A DNA stretch of 15,575 nt from an uncultured Slackia sp. (GCA_934661005.1 CAKUIK010000049.1:1-15575), one strand, 5' to 3'; positions 1 to 7,110 are shown, counted from the stretch's first letter. Made by a program: numbers and translations. Notes: generated from the sequence alone by a model not told the origin.

Positions 1-244
1 GCATAGCGTCCCCGTCGTTGTCCGGCCTCGTGCGTGTCGTGCGCCGTGCATCGTGTTTCCGTCGTCATACGGCTAGTCGTGCCTCGCAATCTCATCGGAG
101 CCGACCTCGTGCGTAGTGCATTGTGGTTCTGCTGCCGCTCCGCCTCGTGCGCCTTGCGTCGCGATTCCACCGCCAATCAATCGCGTTCGTCGCGCATTGC
201 GATCCCATTCTCGACCGGCTACGCCGTGCGAGAATTATGGGAAT

Positions 245-278
245 GCGCCTTCTGGCAGGAAATGCGTCCCAAGGGTCG
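245..278 (+). repeat. TGGCAGGAAA intergenic element, copy 1
   Basis: A 34-bp element of the form GCGCCTTC-TGGCAGGAAATGCG-TCCCAAGGGTCG. It matches the inverse of 420-453 with only two differences. Its core also occurs at 407-426 and, inverted, at 470-495. It lies in non-coding DNA. Confidence 0.7.
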
Positions 279-340
279 AATAATCTGCCAAATGCGGTTT
301 TCGCGCTCCGTTGACCCATTTTCCGCATTCCGAGAGATTC

Positions 341-356
341 TGTGACCTGGGGTTTT
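341..356 (+). repeat. 16-bp dispersed word, left copy
   Basis: TGTGACCTGGGGTTTT occurs here and, perfectly inverted, at 15386-15401. A related form, TGACCTGGTGTTTT, is at 8472-8485. All three copies are non-coding. Confidence 0.6.
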
Positions 357-406
357 GTTGACACGTGCCAGGAGTTTTGCTGACACACGACTGCACGAGA
401 CGTCCT

Positions 407-453
407 TTGGCAGGAAATGCGACCCTCGGGACGCGTTTCCTGCCAGAAGGCGC
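407..453. repeat. Palindromic TGGCAGGAAA element, two head-to-head arms
   Basis: Two copies of the element meet head to head. The arms at 409-425 and 428-444 pair at 15 of 17 positions around a TCG centre, so the DNA can form a 36-bp hairpin. The right-hand arm continues as CCAGAAGGCGC to 453, as in copy 1. This resembles the paired organisation of bacterial interspersed repeats (REP/BIME-like). No T tract follows on either strand, so it is not a standard terminator. Confidence 0.7.
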
Positions 454-469
454 TGAAAACTTGATTTGA

Positions 470-495
470 CGACCCTCGGGACGCGTTTTCTGCCA
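470..495 (-). repeat. TGGCAGGAAA intergenic element, copy 3
   Basis: A third inverse copy (CGACCCTCGGGACGCG then TTTTCTGCCA) lies in the same orientation as 420-444 and 50 bp from it. It lacks the outer CCTTC extension seen in the other copies. Confidence 0.65.
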
Positions 496-582
496 TCAAC
501 GTTGCGCTGGGCTCTGGCGGCGCGCTTCGAGCTTTCGGGCGATCGCTTCTTTATGCGAGCGGCTCTTCTACCAATCGATGCC

Positions 583-2157
583 CTACGCCAAGGGATCCAT
601 CTCTTCCAAGCCCTCCGCGCGCGCCTCGGCTTCGATCTCGCGGTCGGTCGCGCTCTTGCGGCTTGGCAGCGCGATATCCATGTCGAAATCGACCGGCTTG
701 GTCACGAGGCTCACGAGCGGCACAATCGCGAGCGAGAGCAGCATGGCGAGCGCGCCGCAGTTGATGGGGCTTGCGATAAGCGCGTGCCCGAAGAAGCCGG
801 CAACCATGTTTCCGCTGGTCAGGCCTACGCCCACGATGAAGCTTGTCCACACGGCCGCCTTCGAGATGCGCTTGGAATACAAGCCCCACAAAAAGGGGCC
901 AAGGAAGGCGCCGGCCAGCGCGCCCCAGCTGATGGACATGAGCTGCGCGATGAACGTGATCGACGAGTTGTACTGCACGAGTGCGATGACCGCGGAAATG
1001 GCCACGAACGCCACGAGCAGGCCGCGCATCCACAGAAGCTGGCGTTTCTCGTCCATGTTCTTCACTACGTTGTCTTTCAGCAGGTCGAGCGTGAGCGTGC
1101 TCGACGAGGTGAGCACAAGCGAGCTTAGGGTCGACATGGAGGCCGAAAGCACGAGCACGATCACGAGGCCGACGAGCAGGTCGGGCAGCGTCGAAAGCAT
1201 GGTGGGAATGATGGAGTCGTAGATAGGCGTGCCTGCGGCCGACAGCTCGATTTGCCCCGAGTACAGGCGCCCGAAGCCGCCGAGGAAGTAGCTGCCGCCT
1301 GCGACGATCATCGCGAAAAACGTGGAGATGATGGCGCCCTGTTTAATGGCGGGGCCGCTTTTGATGGCGTAGAACTTCTGCACCATTTGCGGAAGGCCCC
1401 ACGTGCCGAGACCCGTAAGCACCACAACGCCGAGCAGGTTGAACAAATCGGGGCCGAACATGCTCACGAACGCGCCTTGCAGGTCGGGGTTCGTTTCGGC
1501 CTGCACGTGCGACAGGTCAATGACCGCCTGCGAGAAGCCGCCGTTGCCGGCGAGCACGGCGCAAATCACGGCGGTGATGCCGAACAACATCACGATGCCT
1601 TGCAGAAAGTCGTTCACCACGGTGGCCATGTAGCCGCCGAGCACCACGTAAATGCAGGTGATAAGCGCCATGCCAATGACGCACGCCTCGTATGGCAGGC
1701 CGAATGCCATGCCGAACAGGCGCGACAGGCCGTTGTAGACGCTCGCGGTGTAGGGGATGAGGAACACGAAGATGACGGCCGCCGCGGCAATGCGCAGCGC
1801 GCGGCTGTGGTAGCGCTTTCCGAAGAACTCGGGCATGGTGGCCGCGCCCAAGCGCTGCGTCATCTCGCGCGTGCGGGGGCCGAGCACCCACCAGGCGAGC
1901 AGGCTGCCCAAAATGGCGTTGCCGATGCCAACCCATGTGGCCGACAGTCCATATTTCCAGCCGAACTGGCCGGCGTAGCCGACGAAGATGACGGCCGAGA
2001 AATACGACGTGCCGAACGCGAACGCGGAAAGCCAGGGGCCTACGTTGCGGCCGCCCAGAATGAAGCCGGTTACGCTGCCGGCATGCTTTTGGCACAGGAT
2101 GCCGATGATGATGGCGATTGCCGCGAAGGCGAGCACCATGGTGATTTTTGCGATCAT
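583..2157 (-). CDS. Sodium:solute symporter (SSS family)
   Basis: A 524-residue polytopic membrane protein, predicted to couple uptake of an organic solute to sodium entry. The substrate cannot be told from sequence. The N-terminus reads MIAKITMVLAFAAIAIIIG, followed by GGRNVGPWLSAFAFGTSYFS and GYAGQFGWKYG, the region where SSS proteins (PutP/PanF type) carry their GGR and serine-rich sodium-site motifs. I count about a dozen hydrophobic segments, and the length is usual for the family. The C-terminal tail from about residue 495 is charged and probably cytoplasmic. I chose the ATG at 2157 because the protein then begins directly with the first membrane segment. A GTG at 2214 would add 19 polar residues with no family support. 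The binding site (GGGAA) is weak and sits next to a leader hairpin. The gene stands alone, with no enzyme beside it to suggest a substrate. Confidence 0.9.
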   Translation of the reverse strand: MIAKITMVLAFAAIAIIIGILCQKHAGSVTGFILGGRNVGPWLSAFAFGTSYFSAVIFVGYAGQFGWKYGLSATWVGIGNAILGSLLAWWVLGPRTREMTQRLGAATMPEFFGKRYHSRALRIAAAAVIFVFLIPYTASVYNGLSRLFGMAFGLPYEACVIGMALITCIYVVLGGYMATVVNDFLQGIVMLFGITAVICAVLAGNGGFSQAVIDLSHVQAETNPDLQGAFVSMFGPDLFNLLGVVVLTGLGTWGLPQMVQKFYAIKSGPAIKQGAIISTFFAMIVAGGSYFLGGFGRLYSGQIELSAAGTPIYDSIIPTMLSTLPDLLVGLVIVLVLSASMSTLSSLVLTSSSTLTLDLLKDNVVKNMDEKRQLLWMRGLLVAFVAISAVIALVQYNSSITFIAQLMSISWGALAGAFLGPFLWGLYSKRISKAAVWTSFIVGVGLTSGNMVAGFFGHALIASPINCGALAMLLSLAIVPLVSLVTKPVDFDMDIALPSRKSATDREIEAEARAEGLEEMDPLA

Positions 2158-2167
2158 TGGAATTCCC

Positions 2168-2200
2168 AATCGGTCTTGCGCGTTTGGGCGCGAACCGATT
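2168..2200 (-). promoter_or_regulatory. Leader hairpin abutting the symporter start
   Basis: In the minus-strand transcript AATCGGT pairs with ACCGATT, and inside them GCGC pairs with GCGC across a small internal loop. The hairpin ends about 10 nt before the symporter ATG, directly next to its weak GGGAA ribosome binding site, so it could influence translation. No known riboswitch fold was recognised. Confidence 0.35.
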
Positions 2201-2350
2201 TCTCGACGGGGCACCCGTTTGCCCTATTCGCCCCTTATTGAGAAACCGGACCATGCCCAAATGCGCGAAATTACGCGGACATGGAGGCGCACACGACGGC
2301 TGCGGCTGCGCGCGACGCTGATGCGCGACGCGACGAGCGGCCCTCGTGCG

Positions 2351-2455
2351 CTAGAGGTATCGATAGGAATAGAGATACTCGGGGTAGCTGCCCGTGTGGG
2401 CGCAAAAGAAGAAGCCGGCGGCGGCTGCGCAGGTATGTGCGGCGGCGTTGCTCAC
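2351..2455 (-). CDS. Possible 34-residue small protein
   Basis: A GTG-initiated frame preceded by a strong ribosome binding site (GGAAGGAG, 5 nt before GTG). It encodes an alanine-rich start (SNAAAHTCAAAAG), a short FFFCAHTG segment and a tyrosine-rich end (YPEYLYSYRYL). A good sigma-70-like promoter lies about 150 bp upstream on the same strand. No family is recognised. The strong binding site and the promoter are the only support. The surrounding DNA is GC-rich, where short open frames arise by chance, so this may not be translated. It could also be the 3' part of a small regulatory transcript. Confidence 0.3.
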   Translation of the reverse strand: MSNAAAHTCAAAAGFFFCAHTGSYPEYLYSYRYL

Positions 2456-2607
2456 GCGTGCTCCTTCCAAAACTCGGCCCGGGGAAGCGGGCGATGTGCG
2501 TGACCTTCGTGTGGGTGGCGTAGACGATTGCGTCGTCGTGGGCGTTTACAGTGCCGTGCGCGTTGGCGTCGCCGTGCGTGGCCCCCGACTGGTCGCGGAA
2601 TGCGTTC

Positions 2608-2635
2608 AGTATAGCGGCGAAATCGCATACGTCAA
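2608..2635 (-). promoter_or_regulatory. Sigma-70-like promoter, minus strand
   Basis: TTGACG and TATACT are separated by 16 bp, which is close to the consensus of the primary sigma factor. Transcription would start near 2601 and run left towards the small frame at 2351-2455 and then the symporter. It is the best-matched promoter I found in the window. Confidence 0.55.
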
Positions 2636-2807
2636 CACTCTAATGCGCTAAAGTGGCGATTTTTTCGTTGGTGAGCGATTCGTCGGCGGTTTTGCCGCTT
2701 ACCGTCCTTGTCGCGCGTTTTGTGGCGTGCTCCGACTTTGTTTAGGGCGACGAAAACGAGGCGAGGCTACGGTGGCATTCGATGCCGCTTTATGCTCCAG
2801 TTCTGTC

Positions 2808-2836
2808 TTGATATCTAAGATGCTTACGAGTATCAT
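2808..2836 (+). promoter_or_regulatory. Promoter of the ATPase/DUF234 gene
   Basis: TTGATA and TATCAT are separated by 17 bp. The predicted start near 2843 gives a leader of about 30 nt before the ATG at 2873, with GAGGTGG as ribosome binding site. A 37-bp palindrome covers the -10 box. Confidence 0.6.
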
Positions 2837-2852
2837 ACCTATAAGCATCTTA
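2816..2852. promoter_or_regulatory. 37-bp palindromic operator over the ATPase promoter
   Basis: TAAGATGCTTA and TAAGCATCTTA form a perfect 11-bp inverted repeat. The 15-bp centre is itself nearly symmetric (GTAT-C-ATAC), so the whole 37 bp reads as an imperfect palindrome centred on base 2834, inside the -10 box. The layout is that of a dimeric repressor site blocking the promoter. The gene product has a predicted winged-helix segment, so autoregulation is possible but unproven. Confidence 0.55.
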
Positions 2853-2872
2853 ATAAAAGGCGAGGTGGAAGC

Positions 2873-4291
2873 ATGTTTGTCGGGCGCGATACTGAATTGA
2901 AGCAACTCGATCGCATGTATGCGAAAAAGGGTTTTCAGATGGCGGTCGTGTATGGGCGTCGTCGCGTTGGCAAAACCACGCTCATCGATGCGTTCGCCAA
3001 AGGGAAGCCGACGTTGTATTTCACCGCGCAGCAGCGAAGCTCCCTGCAGAATCTCGTGCAATTCTCGCGTACCGTGTACGCTTTTTTTGGCATGCCGGAA
3101 GATTCGGGTTCGTTCCCCGACTGGCGCAGCGCGTTTTCGTTTATTGCCGCCATGGCAGAGCGGCGTGGGGATGCCCCGTTTCTTTTCGTGTTCGACGAAT
3201 TTCCTTATGCTGCCGAAACCGAGCCGTCGCTGCCTTCTGTTTTGCAAATTGCCATCGACCACGAGTTCAAGAAGACGAACGTGCGCATTATTTTGTGCGG
3301 GAGCAACGAGGGATTCATGGAAAGCGAGGTGCTGGGGCGAAAAAGCCCTCTTTATGGACGTCGCACCATGCAACTGAAGGTCAAGCCGTTCGATTGCTTC
3401 GATGCTGCGCTCATGCTGCCAGGGCTCACGCCTGAACAATGCGTCGCGTACTACGCGACGTTTGGCGGAACGCCGTATTATCTGGCGCAGGTAGATGTAA
3501 GCGCCAGCTATGAGGAAAACGTTGCCGAGCTCATGTTCAGCACATCGGGCATTCTCTACGAGGAGCCGCTCATGCTTTTACGGCAAGAGCTGCGCGAGCC
3601 GGCTCTCTACAACTCGATTCTCGACGCGATTGGCTCGGGCGAAACTTCGCCGAAGCGTATAGCCGAGCGTGCGGGCGTTCATGCGACTTCCATTTCGAAA
3701 TATCTTAAAACTCTTGTTGACCTGGGAATTGTCAATCGCGAAGTGTCTTTTGGCGAGAACCCCGATACGTCGCGCAAGGCGTTATACGCCCTTGCTGACC
3801 CGTTTTTCGCGTATTGGTATGCGTTTGTAAGCAGAAATGTGGGCGCCATTGAAGCCGGCGCTGGCGCCGCCGCCGCTCAAAGAAATGCATTTGGCCAGGC
3901 GCTGTCGACATACGTGGGCAAGCAATTCGAAACGGTGTGCATGCAGTGGGTCGTTCGCAAAAACCTTGCAGGCGAGCTTCCGTTTTTGGCCTCATCGTTC
4001 GGACGTTGGTGGGGAACCGACCCGCGAGATAAGACCGAAACCGACATCGACCTCATCGCTGCCGACAGGCAATCGAGATCGATTCTGTTGGGTGAGTGCA
4101 AATGGCGCAATTCGTTCGATGAATCGAAAGCGATCGAGGCGCTTGAGCGTCGTGCACCGCTCGTCAAGGGTTTCTCGCGGCGTTCGTATTGTCTGTTCAC
4201 GAAGAATGTGCCGAGCGAGATGACGCGCAAAAAGGCGAGAGCGCGGGATGATTTAACGCTCGTTTCGACCAATGAGATGTTCGAGATGTAG
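2873..4291 (+). CDS. ATP-binding protein, archaeal-ATPase plus DUF234 domains
   Basis: A 472-residue protein of the STAND-like archaeal ATPase family (ATPase_2) with a C-terminal DUF234 domain. It starts MFVGRDTELKQLD, the usual N-terminal box. The Walker A motif is GRRRVGKT at residues 28-35, the Walker B motif is FLFVFDE with D108-E109, and a sensor-like CGSNEGF follows. Residues 255-300 (SPKRIAERAGVHATSISKYL) form a helix-turn-helix/winged-helix segment. The C-terminus carries T-E-T-D-I-D at 388-393 and E408-C-K410-W, the spacing of a PD-(D/E)XK nuclease fold as described for DUF234. Full length, no frameshift. The cellular role of the family is unsettled; defence or regulatory roles have been suggested for relatives. 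It is a single gene under a palindrome-covered promoter and ends at a strong terminator. Confidence 0.9.
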   Translation: MFVGRDTELKQLDRMYAKKGFQMAVVYGRRRVGKTTLIDAFAKGKPTLYFTAQQRSSLQNLVQFSRTVYAFFGMPEDSGSFPDWRSAFSFIAAMAERRGDAPFLFVFDEFPYAAETEPSLPSVLQIAIDHEFKKTNVRIILCGSNEGFMESEVLGRKSPLYGRRTMQLKVKPFDCFDAALMLPGLTPEQCVAYYATFGGTPYYLAQVDVSASYEENVAELMFSTSGILYEEPLMLLRQELREPALYNSILDAIGSGETSPKRIAERAGVHATSISKYLKTLVDLGIVNREVSFGENPDTSRKALYALADPFFAYWYAFVSRNVGAIEAGAGAAAAQRNAFGQALSTYVGKQFETVCMQWVVRKNLAGELPFLASSFGRWWGTDPRDKTETDIDLIAADRQSRSILLGECKWRNSFDESKAIEALERRAPLVKGFSRRSYCLFTKNVPSEMTRKKARARDDLTLVSTNEMFEM

Positions 4292-4355
4292 CTCATTGGC
4301 TGCTTCTTCTATTTCGTCGCGGGCGATGTTGGGCGTGCGTGACGGGATTCTTTTG

Positions 4356-4392
4356 GCGCCGAAGCGTTCCGCGCATGCTTCGGCGCGTTTTT
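4356..4392 (+). terminator. Intrinsic terminator after the ATPase gene
   Basis: GCGCCGAAGC and GCTTCGGCGC form a perfect 10-bp GC-rich stem around an 11-nt loop, followed by G and a run of five T. It lies 65 bp after the ATPase stop and only 16 bp before the GTG of the next gene, so it could also act as an attenuator for that gene. Confidence 0.85.
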
Positions 4393-4408
4393 ATCGTGGG
4401 AGGAAATC

Positions 4409-6466
4409 GTGCATATCGAATCGGAATCATCGTTTGACGTGGTTGTCGTTGGCGGCGGCATTGCTGGATGCTGCGCGGCGATCGAGGCGGTGCGCGCTGG
4501 TGCCTCGGTGTGCCTCGCGGCTGCGTCGGGCGTCTTTTCCGGTTCGAGCTTCTATCCGGGAACGTGGGGCTTGGGGCTTATCGGGCCTCGCGATGCGGCC
4601 GATATCGACGATATGGTCGAGGCGATTCTGCGCGTCGGCCGCGGCGTTGCCGATGCGGCGCTCGTCGAGTCGTTCGTGCGGGGCATTCCTGAAGCTATTG
4701 CCGCGCTTGAAGCGATGGGCGTTTCGTTGAAGCGACCCGCGAACCCCGATGAGCTGCAATACATCCCCTGCTTCGACCATTCGCTGCGCATGTGGCGCGG
4801 GCTCGAGCGCGATTCTATGAAGCACGGTTTCGAACAGGCGCTTTGTGAAGGAGGAGTTGTTCGCTTCGACGGGTGCGAGCTGCTCGATATCGCCATGGAC
4901 GATGGTTGTGTGCGCGGCGCGCTGTTTTTCGATCACCCGGTCAAACGTTTTCGTGCGGTGTCGTGCGGGGCGATTGTGCTTGCGGGCGGCGGCGTGGCTG
5001 GGCTTTACAAGCGCAGCCTTTCTGCTTCGGGCAATTCCGCGACGGTTCAGGCGCTTGCCGCGCGCTGCGGCGCGCGTTTGGTGAATTTGGAATTCATGCA
5101 AATCATGCCCGGGCTCGTATCGCCGCGCCGAAACATCGTGTTCAACGAGAAGGCGTTTCGTTTCGCGCATGCCTGGGATGCGTTGGGCGAACCGATCGCG
5201 CGCGATGTTCTTGGGGCTCGCAGCGAGCATGGTCCGTTTTCGTGCGAGCGGGCTGGCGCGCCGCTCGATTTCGCCATGGAGGCGTGCGGCGATAAGGGCA
5301 TGGAAATCGCGTGCGACATGGGCGACTATTCGCCGGAATTCGTGCGCGCGTTTTCCGAATGGCTCGAGCGGGAATGCGGCGTTTCGGCGAGCGCTCCCGC
5401 GCGCATTGCGCCGTATGCGCACGCGTCGAATGGCGGCATCGCGATTGACGAGCATGGATGGTGTGGCGTGCCGGGATTGTTCGCGGCTGGCGAATGCACG
5501 GGCGGCATGCACGGCGCCGATAGGATCGGTGGGCTCGCGAGCGCGAACGCCCTGGTCTTTGGCCGTCGGGCGAGCGTTGCCGCGGCGAAATTCGCGAGAG
5601 GGCTTGCGGGCGAGCGCGCGAGCGGGCGCATGGACGCGCACATCGAAACCTGCGATTTCGTAAACGTGGGCACATCGGTTTCGGGTTGTGGAATCGGCGT
5701 AGGAAGCTGCGACGGTTCAGCTGTTGCGATGCGCACGCATCAAGACGCCTGTGGTGACGTGGATGATTGGACGGGGCGCGTTGGCGCGGTTTTCGCGGGA
5801 GGCGCTCCGGGCTCTTGTGCGCGCGGGGCGAGCGAAGCCGATGGGCGAATCGCGGGCACGTCTGGTCTCGGTCGCCTTTTCGATACGGGAAGCCGCGAAG
5901 GTTCCGATGCGCAAGGAATTGCGAGCCAAAGCGGCTCTTGCGACACCTGTTGCGCGGAAGGCTCTCGATTCTCGTCGCGCCGTGGGGCGGTTTCGTTTGA
6001 GGTTGAGGAGCGCGCATGTTCCTCAAGCAGCGCGGTGCTTCGCGAATTGCGCGAGACGATGTCGGCGCACTGCACGATTTCCCGTAATGCCGAAGGATTG
6101 GCGGCTGCGGCGAGTGCGATTTTCGCTCTTCAGGAGCGCGTTGGGAGATCGGCTTCTGCGGCTTCGCTTGGGGTTGGGATTGCGTCCGGGCCTGAGCTTG
6201 CGGCTTCGCTTGGGTTTATGCCTGCGCCTGGACTTGCGGCTGCGTTTGGATCTAAACCTGTTCTCGCGCCTATGGACGCACATGGGCTTGCGCCTTCGTG
6301 TGCGTCTGAGTTTCCGCATTCACTTTCGCCATCTTCCGATGCTGCGTCAATCGCCGCCACTATGAGAATTCGCTTGCAGCTTGAAACAGCGGCTGCGACC
6401 GTTGCGGCAATGCTCGCGCGCAAAGAAAGCTGCGGCTCTCACTATCGCAGCGACGCCGTTCGGTAG
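4409..6466 (+). CDS. FAD-dependent oxidoreductase, NadB/FrdA superfamily, with insertions
   Basis: A 685-residue cytoplasmic flavoprotein; L-aspartate oxidases are about 540. The GTG start at 4409 is set by GGGAGGA, 4 nt upstream. The FAD fold begins with DVVVVGGGIAG (residues 10-20). IVLAGGGVAGLY, NLEFMQIMPG, NGGIAIDEHG (341-350) and LFAAGEC-TGGMHGADRIGG (357-375) follow family order, and the C-terminal helical domain is seen at 543-575 and at 644-682, ending RKESCGSHYRSD. Two segments do not fit: residues about 395-531 (Gly/Ser/Cys-rich) and 581-643 (repetitive Ala/Gly/Leu/Pro). The substrate-site EGGHS of L-aspartate oxidase is replaced by FDHSLRMWRG, so NadB activity should not be assumed. 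No nadA or nadC lies nearby, and there is no Tat signal. The superfamily is secure; the substrate is unknown. Confidence 0.85.
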   Translation: MHIESESSFDVVVVGGGIAGCCAAIEAVRAGASVCLAAASGVFSGSSFYPGTWGLGLIGPRDAADIDDMVEAILRVGRGVADAALVESFVRGIPEAIAALEAMGVSLKRPANPDELQYIPCFDHSLRMWRGLERDSMKHGFEQALCEGGVVRFDGCELLDIAMDDGCVRGALFFDHPVKRFRAVSCGAIVLAGGGVAGLYKRSLSASGNSATVQALAARCGARLVNLEFMQIMPGLVSPRRNIVFNEKAFRFAHAWDALGEPIARDVLGARSEHGPFSCERAGAPLDFAMEACGDKGMEIACDMGDYSPEFVRAFSEWLERECGVSASAPARIAPYAHASNGGIAIDEHGWCGVPGLFAAGECTGGMHGADRIGGLASANALVFGRRASVAAAKFARGLAGERASGRMDAHIETCDFVNVGTSVSGCGIGVGSCDGSAVAMRTHQDACGDVDDWTGRVGAVFAGGAPGSCARGASEADGRIAGTSGLGRLFDTGSREGSDAQGIASQSGSCDTCCAEGSRFSSRRGAVSFEVEERACSSSSAVLRELRETMSAHCTISRNAEGLAAAASAIFALQERVGRSASAASLGVGIASGPELAASLGFMPAPGLAAAFGSKPVLAPMDAHGLAPSCASEFPHSLSPSSDAASIAATMRIRLQLETAAATVAAMLARKESCGSHYRSDAVR

Positions 6467-6523
6467 CCGATGATGCGGCTCACTGGACAACGGCACCGCT
6501 TAGCGGATACGGACTTGTTGCCC

Positions 6524-6540
6524 AGCGGCGTATCGCCGCT
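6524..6540. repeat. Short perfect hairpin
   Basis: AGCGGCG and CGCCGCT pair over 7 bp around a TAT loop, 58 bp after the flavoprotein stop. There is no T tract, so its role as a terminator is doubtful. Confidence 0.4.
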
Positions 6541-6908
6541 GCTCGGGGTGCAACGATGATGACTGGCGGTGTGGTCTCGCAAGCCGATATTCAGCAATGC
6601 CCGTCGAAGTAGCGACGCTGCTGATCAGTTGCGAAGCGATGCGGCCCGGTGGTGCGGGGCGTTCCGTCGGTTCGGTGTTGGCGTCAACGGCAAAGCGATG
6701 CTGACTGATGGCCGGTGACGTCTGCTGATGCGGCGACGCTGCCGGTTTGCGGCTCGCGATACGGGCGGTGTCCCATGGCTCGAGTAGGTTCGGCGCTGTC
6801 GAGAACCACCCCTGTGAGCGCGCTGTTTGCTAGGAATTCATGGAATGAGGCGGCGTCCTCGCGCGACTCCAAGGGGGATTCGACGGCATTCGGGCGAGGT
6901 TCCTGCAT

Positions 6909-7083
6909 GAATTCCGCTGCTTTTGAGCATGGTTTTCGCGGTGTTCGGAAGTGATTCCGTGCTGTTCGAACATGAACATCGCCGTTTTCTGGCATGGATT
7001 CTGCAGCTTTTTGACATGCTTTTGGTGGTTGTGCGCGGGAATTTAGCGGCTTTGAAGCGTGGTTTTCGTGGCTTCTGGGCAAG
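6909..7083 (+). repeat. Degenerate 44-bp tandem repeat, four units
   Basis: Units start at 6909, 6953, 6997 and 7041, each 44 bp (the last 43). Each begins with a GAATTCC/GATTCCG/GATTCTG/ATTTAGC-like word, has a central TTTGA/TTCGA word near position 15, and usually a TGGTTTTCG-like word near position 22-30. Register is kept while the bases have diverged. Two further degenerate units may lie upstream from about 6834. Confidence 0.6.
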
Positions 7084-7104
7084 AACTCGGCAAGGTTTTC
7101 GCGC

Positions 7105-7110
7105 TAGAGT
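7105..7110 (+). promoter_or_regulatory. -10 box of a probable leaderless gene
   Basis: TAGAGT ends 7 nt before the ATG at 7118, so transcription would start at or next to the start codon. No ribosome binding site is visible before the ATG and no good -35 box is seen. The same geometry occurs at 10724-10737. Confidence 0.4.

Larger units (their letters stand above)
1..582. other. Repeat-rich non-coding stretch
   Basis: No credible gene is seen here. The reading frames present have no ribosome binding site and an arginine/cysteine-rich composition typical of GC-rich non-coding DNA. Bases 1-240 are low-complexity, with recurring CCTCGTGCG and CGTCGT words. Bases 245-495 hold several copies of a TGGCAGGAAA element, and 341-356 holds a 16-bp word found again near the right end. 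The words TTTTGTTGACAC and TTTTGCTGACAC recur about 24 bp apart near 351-386. No intrinsic terminator with a T tract is evident for the symporter gene that ends at 583 on the minus strand, although the palindrome at 409-444 could fold in a transcript from either strand. Confidence 0.6.
2201..2807. other. Gap between symporter and ATPase genes
   Basis: About 600 bp with no recognisable conserved gene. It holds one possible 34-residue minus-strand reading frame (2351-2455), a well-formed minus-strand promoter (2608-2635), and a T6 run at 2659-2664 without a strong stem. The composition is GC-rich, with repeated CGCG/GCGAC words. Confidence 0.5.

Noticed and set aside
1252..2241. 329-residue plus-strand frame over the symporter gene
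   Set aside because: Hydrophilic Ala/His/Glu-rich translation without motifs; the minus strand gives a coherent membrane protein.
4427..5641. 404-residue open frame antisense to the flavoprotein gene
   Set aside because: Same reasoning: no motif, Arg/Ala/His-rich composition, and the opposite strand encodes an intact FAD domain.
4409..6466. A frameshift or premature fusion to explain the long flavoprotein
   Set aside because: The same frame resumes the family's C-terminal motifs after both insertions, so they are in-frame insertions rather than a broken gene.
6909..7083. CRISPR array
   Set aside because: The units are adjacent and degenerate, with no conserved repeat alternating with unique spacers and no cas gene. 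The same applies to the 8-bp array.
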